A stretch of 10,424 nucleotides of DNA from Actinomycetota bacterium (GTDB lineage Bacteria; Actinomycetota; Thermoleophilia; Solirubrobacterales; Solirubrobacteraceae). Shown here piece after piece: positions 5,120 to 10,424 of this stretch. The stretch is from contig JAHWJM010000059.1 of the NCBI GenBank assembly GCA_019348435.1, positions 1-10,424 of the forward strand, given 5' to 3'. The number at the start of each line of letters is the position of its first letter. The stretch's first letter is position 1. Both the position numbers and the translations under genes were made by a program. The notes under the pieces are model-generated. The model saw only the letters and a program-made list of their open reading frames with translations. It was not told the DNA's origin and ran no database searches.

Positions 5120-6775
5120 CTACGGCGGCAGGCGCTGGCCCGCGCGCCGGACGCGAAGCCAGCGCGCGCCGTAGCGCGGGAGCGCGAGCGTCGCAGGCAG
5201 CGAATGCTCCTCACCGGTGGACACGTCGACGAGCGCCTCACCGTCGTCGACCGGGAGCTGCACCTCGACCGCGTTGCCGCCGAGCTCGTGGACGGCGACG
5301 ATCGTCGACCCCCTCCAGTCGCAGCGATGCGCGAGCACCGACGGCGCCGCCTCGACGTCGAGCAGCGTGAGCGTGCCGAAGCCGATCTCCGGCGACTCGC
5401 GCCTGCGCCGGATCAGGCGCTCGAACCAGTTCAGCAGCGAGTCCGGATCGCGCCGCAGAGCGGTCGCGTTGACGTGCCTGGGGCCGAACGCGCCATCGGT
5501 CACCGGGCGCACCAGGTCGTCCGGATCCTCGACGAGGGAGAACCCGCCGTGGCGCTCGGCCGACCACTGCATCGGCGAGCGCACCGCCAGGCGGCCGTCG
5601 ATCGCCAGGTTCTCACCCATCCCGATCTCCTCGCCGTAGAAGAGCACGGCCGCGCCCGGCAGCGCGAAGGCCAGCGAGTAGGTCATGCGGATCGCGGCCT
5701 CATCGCCGTCGAGCATCGGCGGTAGGCGCCGGCGCAGCCCGCGCCCGTAGAGCTGCATGCCCGCATCGGCGCCGAAGCGAGCGAAGACCTCCTGGCGCTC
5801 GTCGTCGGTGAGCTTGTCGAGCGTGAGCTCGTCGTGGTTGCGCACGAAGCGCGCCATCGACGCGATGTGGGGGAGCGCCGGGGCGGCGCGCAGCGTCTCG
5901 CGCAGCGGCGTGGCATCGCCGCGCGCGAGCGACAGGTACATCGCCTGGTTGCCGACGAAGTCGAAGAGCATGTGCAGCTCGTCGCCGTCCTCGCCGCCGA
6001 CGAACGTGCGCTGCTCCTCGGGGGGCAGGTTGACCTCACCGAGCAGGATCGCCTCGCCGTTTCGCCGGTTGAGATAGGCCCGCAGGTCGCGCAGAAGTTC
6101 GTGGGGCTCGACGACGGCGCCCTCAGGAAGCCCGATCGGCTCGATCAGGAACGGCACGGCGTCGACGCGAAAGCCCGACAGCCCGAGGTTCAGCCAGAAC
6201 CCCATGATCTGGGCCATCTCGTCGCGGACCTCCGGATTGGCGATGTTCAGGTCGGGCTGGTGGGAGTAGAAGCGGTGCAGGTAGAACTGCCCGGCCTGCT
6301 CGTTCCACGCCCAGTTGGAGTCCTCCTGGTCGGGGAAGACGACATCGCCGGGCTGCTCGTCGGGCTTCTCGTCCTTCCAGACGTAGAAGTCGCGGTAGGG
6401 CGAGTCGCGGCTCTCGCAGGCGGAGCGAAACCACGGGTGCTGGTCGGAGGTGTGGTTGACGACGAAGTCGGCGATCACGCGGATCCCGCGGTCGCGCGCC
6501 GTGCGTATGAGCTCGACGAGGTCGCCGAGCGTGCCGAGCCGCTCATCGACACCGTAGAAGTCGACGATGTCGTAGCCGTCGTCGCGGTTCGGGGACGGAT
6601 AGAACGGCATGAGCCACAGGCAGTTCACGCCCAGGCCGCGGAGGTAGTCCACGCGCTCGGTCAGGCCCACGAAGTCGCCGCAGCCGTCGCCGTCGGAGTC
6701 GAAGAACGTCGCCACGTCCAGGCAGTAGACGACCGCGTTCTTCCACCACAGGTCGCTCGTGGTCTTGCGGCTCAT
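5120..6775 (-). CDS. treS: GH13-family trehalose synthase (maltose alpha-glucosyltransferase)-like enzyme
   Basis: A 551-residue cytosolic GH13 protein. Its landmarks follow TreS: 'GYDIVDFYGVDERLGTLGD' (68-85), region I DFVVNH (103-108), 'YLHRFYSHQPDLN' (165-177), region II 'GFRVDAVPFLIE' with nucleophile Asp205, region III 'LLGEVNL' with Glu247, region IV 'RNHDEL' with Asp315, then 'YGRGLRRRLPPMLD' (343-356), 'FYGEEIGMGENL' (379-390) and 'VRSPMQW' (398-404). TreS isomerises maltose and trehalose. In actinobacteria it can also feed maltose to a maltokinase/GlgE glycogen route. No maltokinase domain is fused at the C-terminus and none lies nearby. It is slightly shorter than Mycobacterium TreS (~600 residues), mainly at the N-terminus. 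The start at ATG 6775 gives a complete barrel ('LWWKNAVVYCLDVATFFD'), but no strong Shine-Dalgarno precedes it. Its stop lies 6 bases from that of the convergent alpha-glucosidase. A related GH13 specificity such as amylase-like transferase cannot be excluded. Confidence 0.8.
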   Translation of the reverse strand: MSRKTTSDLWWKNAVVYCLDVATFFDSDGDGCGDFVGLTERVDYLRGLGVNCLWLMPFYPSPNRDDGYDIVDFYGVDERLGTLGDLVELIRTARDRGIRVIADFVVNHTSDQHPWFRSACESRDSPYRDFYVWKDEKPDEQPGDVVFPDQEDSNWAWNEQAGQFYLHRFYSHQPDLNIANPEVRDEMAQIMGFWLNLGLSGFRVDAVPFLIEPIGLPEGAVVEPHELLRDLRAYLNRRNGEAILLGEVNLPPEEQRTFVGGEDGDELHMLFDFVGNQAMYLSLARGDATPLRETLRAAPALPHIASMARFVRNHDELTLDKLTDDERQEVFARFGADAGMQLYGRGLRRRLPPMLDGDEAAIRMTYSLAFALPGAAVLFYGEEIGMGENLAIDGRLAVRSPMQWSAERHGGFSLVEDPDDLVRPVTDGAFGPRHVNATALRRDPDSLLNWFERLIRRRRESPEIGFGTLTLLDVEAAPSVLAHRCDWRGSTIVAVHELGGNAVEVQLPVDDGEALVDVSTGEEHSLPATLALPRYGARWLRVRRAGQRLPP

Positions 6776-6845
6776 CGCAGGGCGGGCAGCACGTGGTGCC
6801 CGGCGTGGTACCCGGGACCGGCAGATCGGACGCCCGCGCGGGTCG

Positions 6846-7115
6846 TCAGCCGCGTCCGCGCGCGGTGCTGCCGTGGGATGCGAGATCCGCCAGCAGGGCC
6901 ACGATGACGATGAACCATTCGAAGCCGACGACCTCGTTCGTCGCGTTGTTCCACATGAACGCGTATGCGAGCGTCGTCCAGGGCAGCAGGAAGAAGCCGA
7001 GGACCGGCAGCAGCCAGCCGTCGAACGCGCGGCCGAGGATGTCGCTCAGCAGCCATGTGGCGAACAGCGCGAGGCGGGGTGAGATCAGGGCGAGCAGCAG
7101 GGCGAGACAGGCCAT
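6846..7115 (-). CDS. Small hypothetical integral membrane protein, 89 residues
   Basis: The protein has three hydrophobic segments at roughly residues 2-22 (ACLALLLALISPRLALFATW), 33-54 (GWLLPVLGFFLLPWTTLAYAF) and 64-79 (GFEWFIVIVALLADLA), then a short polar tail. The core 'RAFDGWLLPVLGFFLLPWTTLAY' looks like a small membrane protein common in actinobacterial genomes and annotated without function; I recall the pattern but no name. A longer frame reaches back to 7526, but its extra part is shadow of the exported protein gene on the other strand, so the hydrophobic start at ATG 7115 is preferred. A GTG at 7124 (adding MCI) is an equally possible start. It ends 70 bases before the TreS-like ATG on the same strand, so the two may be transcribed together from the divergent region 7116-7193. 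Confidence 0.65.
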   Translation of the reverse strand: MACLALLLALISPRLALFATWLLSDILGRAFDGWLLPVLGFFLLPWTTLAYAFMWNNATNEVVGFEWFIVIVALLADLASHGSTARGRG

Positions 7116-7193
7116 GATGCACACCCTATGGCAGCAGTCGCGCGACCTGGCCCAGCGGTTTATCGTGCTGCAGTCGACCCGTGGGAGGGCCTC

Positions 7194-8165
7194 ATGTACC
7201 GCAGTGCTCATCGCTTCACGCGCTGGATCATCGGGTCGCTGACCCTCGCGCTCGTTGTGCCGGCGCTCGCGCAGGCGCAGAGCACCCGTCCGAGCGTCAC
7301 CACCGGCGGCGCCGCGCTGTTGACGCCGCAATCGGCGACGCTGCTTGGCAAGGTCACGCCGAACGGCGCCCAGACGACATACACCTTTCAGTACGGGACG
7401 TCGACGCTCTACGGCGCGCTCACGCCGGCCGGCGCCGCCGGCGCCGGTACGAAGGCGGTCAACGTGATCGCCGAGCTGACCGGCCTTGCGCCGGCGACGA
7501 CCTACCACTACCGGCTCGTCGCCCACAACCGCAACGGCACCGTGAAGGGCGCCAACCGCGTCTTTCGCACCCCTCCGCAGCCGCTCGGCCTCAGCCTTGC
7601 GGCGACGCCGAACCCCGTGCCGTTCGGTCGCCCGGCGGTGCTCGTCGGCGCGCTGACCGGCACCGGCAGCGCGAACCGCCAGGTCCTCTTGCAGTCAAAC
7701 CCATTCCCGTACACCCAGGGCTTTCAGCCGGCCGCGAACGTGCAGCTGACGAACCCGCAGGGGCACTTCGCCTTTCCGCTGCTGTCTGTCCCGCTCACGA
7801 CGCAGTACCGCGTCGTCGTCCCAACCAGGACGGAGGTCGTCAGCCCGATCGTGACGGTCGGTGTCGCGGTTCGGGTGTCGACGAACACGAGCAGGCGACG
7901 CGTGCGCACCGGTGGCATCGTCCGCTTCTTCGGCACGGTTCGCCCAGCGCGACCCGGGGCGCAGTTCGCCATCCAGAAGCTGCGCCGAGGCAGCTGGCGC
8001 ACGGTCGCAGGCGGTATCACCCATGGCACCCGCGGTGGCGTCTCACGCTACGCAAAGCGCGTGCGAATCCGCCGCGGCGGCCGGTACCGGGTGTTCGTGG
8101 CGATCGTCGACGGCAACTACGTGTCGTCCGCGGGACGTACGGTGAGGATCAGCCGCGCGTTCTGA
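7194..8165 (+). CDS. Exported protein with an FN3-like domain and Ig-like beta-sandwich repeats
   Basis: A 323-residue protein with a Sec-type signal peptide: basic n-region (MYRSAHRFTR), hydrophobic core (WIIGSLTLALVVPALA) and a cleavage site after Ala26 or Ala28. Residues 32-127 resemble a bacterial fibronectin type III-like domain, with 'SATLLGKVTPNGAQTTYTFQYG' and the closing 'LTGLAPATTYHYRLVAHNRNG'. Two further beta-rich segments follow (about 130-225 and 226-323), the last very Arg-rich and basic (VRIRRGGRYRVFVAIVDGNY, SSAGRTVRISRAF). No membrane anchor, LPXTG motif or catalytic domain is seen, so it is probably secreted or wall-associated by charge. The role is unknown; adhesion or surface binding would be typical of such domains. 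ATG 7194 is chosen over the in-frame ATG at 7128 because GGGAGGG at 7183-7189 sits 4-5 bases upstream and the signal peptide begins there. Confidence 0.8.
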   Translation: MYRSAHRFTRWIIGSLTLALVVPALAQAQSTRPSVTTGGAALLTPQSATLLGKVTPNGAQTTYTFQYGTSTLYGALTPAGAAGAGTKAVNVIAELTGLAPATTYHYRLVAHNRNGTVKGANRVFRTPPQPLGLSLAATPNPVPFGRPAVLVGALTGTGSANRQVLLQSNPFPYTQGFQPAANVQLTNPQGHFAFPLLSVPLTTQYRVVVPTRTEVVSPIVTVGVAVRVSTNTSRRRVRTGGIVRFFGTVRPARPGAQFAIQKLRRGSWRTVAGGITHGTRGGVSRYAKRVRIRRGGRYRVFVAIVDGNYVSSAGRTVRISRAF

Positions 8166-8253
8166 ACTGGCGCAACGGGCCGTGCGATCCTTTGGGAGTG
8201 TCCTGTGAACGATCAGCCGGCGCTCGGGCGCAGGCCTTGTTAGAACTCGTGGG

Positions 8254-8559
8254 ATGCCGCCCGATCTGAGGGACGTCACGCGCGACTTCGGTCGTGGTGA
8301 GGCCACGCTCGAGAGCTTGCGCGCAGCCGCGCGCGCGGAACATCGCGATCGACAACTGGCCAACGAGATTCTCACGCTCATCGGCGAGTGGGAAAAGAGC
8401 CCGCAGAAGGACAGCGTTCGCTCCAGGGACGACCTGCGTGCGCGAGCCAAGAAGCTTGTTCCGCCCGCTCCCCCCGCTCCGCCGGAGTCGACGACCCGCC
8501 GGCCACCCGGCGAGTCGATATACGACGCCGGGCTGAGGGGGCAGCGGCGCCGCGGCTGA
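8254..8559 (+). CDS. Small hydrophilic hypothetical protein, 101 residues
   Basis: I do not recognise this protein. Residues 1-65 are charged and look helical (MPPDLRDVTRDFGRGEATLESL, ANEILTLIGEWEKS, DDLRARAKKL). Residues 69-87 are Pro-rich (VPPAPPAPPESTTRRPP), and the end 'GESIYDAGLRGQRRRG' is basic. No signal peptide, membrane segment or metal-binding motif is visible. Third codon positions are mostly G/C but less strictly than in the neighbours. The ribosome-binding site is poor. The gene ends 13 bases before the stop of the convergent HrpA gene. A competing minus-strand frame over 8149-8655 is Arg/Ser-rich shadow. It is probably real, but this is the weakest protein call here. Confidence 0.5.
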   Translation: MPPDLRDVTRDFGRGEATLESLRAAARAEHRDRQLANEILTLIGEWEKSPQKDSVRSRDDLRARAKKLVPPAPPAPPESTTRRPPGESIYDAGLRGQRRRG

Positions 8560-8563
8560 GCGA

Positions 8564-8579
8564 CGGCTGCTGTCAGCCG
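8564..8579. terminator. Short hairpin between convergent genes, possible weak bidirectional terminator
   Basis: CGGCTG (8564-8569) and CAGCCG (8574-8579) form a perfect 6-bp stem with a CTGT loop. It spans the gap between the small hypothetical gene's stop and the last codons of HrpA. There is no T-tract on either side. The stem is short, so this may be chance. Confidence 0.25.
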
Positions 8580-10424
8580 CTGCGTCCGACGTTCGCCAGC
8601 GCCCGCCGGATCTGCTTGGCCGTCGCCGCCCCGCGCGTGCCCAGTCCCTGCGCAAACTGCGCGACGCGCAGCTCCTGCAGCATCCAGTGCACCTCCGGCG
8701 CCGCGGCGCGCCCGCCGCGCGCGTGGTACTCGCCCTCGAGCTCGCGGATCGCGTTCATCCGATCGCGGTCGGCGGCGACGGCGTCGGGAAGGCGCTCGAG
8801 ACGCCGCGACGCCGCACGCAGGTAGCGCACGACGTCGGGCAGCCGGTCGGTGCCGGTGGCGCTGATGAAGCCGGGATGGACGAGGCTGCCGAGCTGCCCG
8901 GCCACGTCGAGCCGGGCGGGCTGCAGCGGGGGGTCCGCGGACAGCGCATCCAGGCGCGCGCGCAGCTCGGCGGCGGCGTCGAGCACCTGCACCGCCGTGG
9001 CGACGATCGCGGCCGCGCTGGCCGGCAGTCGCTCCGCGACGTGCGCGCGCAGCGCGGCAAAGCCGTCCGCATCCCAGGCCGGCCCTCCGCCTGACGCGAT
9101 CACCTCGTCGAACGCCGCGTTGAGCGCGTCGTCGAGAACGGCTGCCGCGCCGCCGTGGGGAGCGCCCGCCAACGTCAGCGCGGCGCTGCCGGCGAGCTTG
9201 CGCTGCACGGTGCGCAGGGGCGACGGCACGGTGAGGCGCAGCAGCGTTCGCGTGCCCGCGTGCATCGCCGCCGCCTGCGCGCCCGGCGTCTCGAACGCCC
9301 GCACGGCGACGCTCTCGCCCGCGTCGACGAGCGCCGGGTACGCCCGGACGCTGTCGCCGCTACCGGGCAGCGCGATGCTGCGCGGCAGCTCGCCGATCGT
9401 CCAGTCGCGCAGGCCGCTGCGCTCCAACGGGGCGGTGGCCGCCGCAAGCTGGGCGCGCAGGCGCGGGCGCAGCTGCTCACGCAGCGCGTCGAGGTCCTCG
9501 CCGGCCGCGAGCACCTCGCCGCGCGCGTCGCGCACCGCGAAACGGACCCGCAGGTACGGCGGCAGCCGATCGAGGTCGAACTGGTGCGGCTCGACATGCA
9601 CGCTGCGCACGCGCTCGATCTCGCGTGCGACCGCGACGACGAGCGCGCCGCGGCGCGGGCGCAGTCCGGCGACGACCTGCGCCGCCGTCTGCGGGATCGG
9701 CACGAGCGGCCGGCGCAGCTCCTTGGGCAGCGAGCGGATGAGTGCGATCACGAGCTCCTCGCGCAGGCCCGGGACGAGCCAGTCGAAGCCCGCCGCGCGC
9801 AGGCGCTCGAGCGCGTGCAGCGGGACCTGCACGGTGATGCCGTCGTCCGCGGCCCCCGGCTCGAAGCGGTACGACAGCGCCAGCTCCAGGTCCCCCTGAC
9901 GCCACACCTGCGGAAACGCGGACTCGTCGACTCCGGCATCGCCCACCAGCGCGCGCGTGAAGCGCAGCAGCTCGGGCTCGCGACGGCGCGCGTCCTTCCA
10001 CCAGCGGTCGAAGTGCGCGCCCGACACGACGCTCTGCGGGATCCGCGCGTCGTAGAAGTCGTAGAGCTCGGCCTCGGTGGCGACGATGTCGCGCCGGCGC
10101 ACGCGATGCTCGAGCTCCTCGACCTCCTCGAGCAGGTTGCGGTTGTCCTGCAGGAAGCGATGGCTCGCGGTCCAGTCGCCCTCCAGCAACGCGTGGCGGA
10201 TGAACAGCTCGCGCGAGAGCATCGGGTCGATCGGCCCGTAGGGCACGTTGCGCGCGGCGACCACCGGCACGCCGTAGAGCGTCGCCCGCTCGGTGGCGAC
10301 GACCGACGCGCGCTTGCGCTCCCAGTGCGGATCGGCGTACGTGCGCTTGAGCAGGTGCCCGGCCAGCGGCTCGATCCAGCGCGGCTGGATCTGCGCCGCC
10401 GTGTGGCCGTACAGGCGCGCCGTC
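8573..10424 (-). CDS. hrpA: ATP-dependent RNA helicase HrpA, C-terminal part (DUF3418), 5'-incomplete
   Basis: About 617 residues of the C-terminal half of HrpA, a cytosolic DEAH-box RNA helicase. In other bacteria HrpA acts in RNA metabolism, including fimbrial mRNA processing and rescue of stalled ribosomes. The frame is open at the right edge. Its first visible residues, 'TARLYGHTAAQIQPRWIEPLAGHLLKRTY' read in two steps across 10424-10338, are the segment after the OB-like region. They lead into 'ADPHWERKRASVVATERATLYG', then 'NVPYGPIDPMLSRELFIRHALLEGDW', hallmark of the HrpA family. The remainder, with 'NLLEEVEELEHRVRRRDIV' and 'FDWLVPGLREELVIALIRSLPKELRR', is DUF3418. The motor domains (DEAH, HA2) would lie outside to the right; full HrpA is about 1,300 residues. 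The ATG at 10270 is an internal Met, not the start. The C-terminus looks natural, ending 'KQIRRALANVGRSG'. Confidence 0.9.
   Translation of the reverse strand, partial: TARLYGHTAAQIQPRWIEPLAGHLLKRTYADPHWERKRASVVATERATLYGVPVVAARNVPYGPIDPMLSRELFIRHALLEGDWTASHRFLQDNRNLLEEVEELEHRVRRRDIVATEAELYDFYDARIPQSVVSGAHFDRWWKDARRREPELLRFTRALVGDAGVDESAFPQVWRQGDLELALSYRFEPGAADDGITVQVPLHALERLRAAGFDWLVPGLREELVIALIRSLPKELRRPLVPIPQTAAQVVAGLRPRRGALVVAVAREIERVRSVHVEPHQFDLDRLPPYLRVRFAVRDARGEVLAAGEDLDALREQLRPRLRAQLAAATAPLERSGLRDWTIGELPRSIALPGSGDSVRAYPALVDAGESVAVRAFETPGAQAAAMHAGTRTLLRLTVPSPLRTVQRKLAGSAALTLAGAPHGGAAAVLDDALNAAFDEVIASGGGPAWDADGFAALRAHVAERLPASAAAIVATAVQVLDAAAELRARLDALSADPPLQPARLDVAGQLGSLVHPGFISATGTDRLPDVVRYLRAASRRLERLPDAVAADRDRMNAIRELEGEYHARGGRAAAPEVHWMLQELRVAQFAQGLGTRGAATAKQIRRALANVGRSG

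Noticed and set aside
6833..6842. CCCGCGCGGG palindrome between the small membrane protein gene and the TreS-like gene.
   Set aside because: Short GC palindromes are expected by chance at this base composition, and the match does not extend to a longer operator or stem-loop.
5834..6907. A 357-codon plus-strand frame opposite the TreS-like gene.
   Set aside because: It is a Val/Ala/Glu/Arg-rich shadow. The minus strand has the conserved TreS motifs.
8850..9899. A 349-codon plus-strand frame opposite HrpA.
   Set aside because: Ser/Arg/Ala-rich shadow; the minus strand is clearly DUF3418.

Overview
The window is very GC-rich DNA with strong G/C preference at third codon positions. Its gene content fits a high-GC actinobacterium: an actinobacterial-type trehalose synthase-like GH13 enzyme, a DUF3418-bearing HrpA helicase and a small three-helix membrane protein. 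The exported protein with an FN3-like 'GLAPATTYHYRLVA' strand resembles those abundant in Thermoleophilia/Solirubrobacterales. That finer placement is an inference from style, not proof.

Layout. (1) 1-1416, minus strand: one uninterrupted reading frame that begins as a PfkB-family carbohydrate kinase and, after about residue 277, becomes an IS110-family transposase that runs off the left edge. The kinase lacks its last ~25-30 residues. The transposase lacks its N-terminus with the first catalytic Asp, and a second catalytic Asp is replaced by Val. (2) 1519-2472, plus: a zinc-independent quinone oxidoreductase-type MDR enzyme, divergent from the kinase. (3) 2538-3119, plus: an unrecognised multi-helix membrane protein, followed by a strong hairpin at 3168-3196. 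(4) 3120-3421: a 302-base non-coding stretch, lower in GC and purine-rich in its middle. It holds the terminator hairpin, a tiny ORF behind a near-perfect Shine-Dalgarno, and a compound stem-loop. (5) 3422-3577, plus: a 51-residue protein with 8 Cys and 7 His, metallothionein-like, followed 27 bases later by (6) 3605-5113, a GH13 alpha-glucosidase. (7) 5120-6775, minus: a GH13 trehalose synthase (TreS)-like enzyme, convergent with the alpha-glucosidase with only 6 bases between the stop codons; a small membrane protein gene (6846-7115) lies upstream on the same strand. (8) 7194-8165, plus: an exported beta-sandwich protein. (9) 8254-8559, plus: a small hydrophilic protein of unknown function. 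(10) 8573 to the right edge, minus: the C-terminal half of ATP-dependent RNA helicase HrpA, incomplete at its 5' end.

How the genes relate. The two GH13 enzymes form the only clear metabolic theme: hydrolysis of short alpha-glucosides next to maltose/trehalose interconversion. The rest looks like ordinary chromosomal genes in short units. The most unusual item is the in-frame kinase-transposase chimera at the left edge. The metallothionein-like gene with its structured leader is second. I see no CRISPR array, defence island, phage module or RNA gene.
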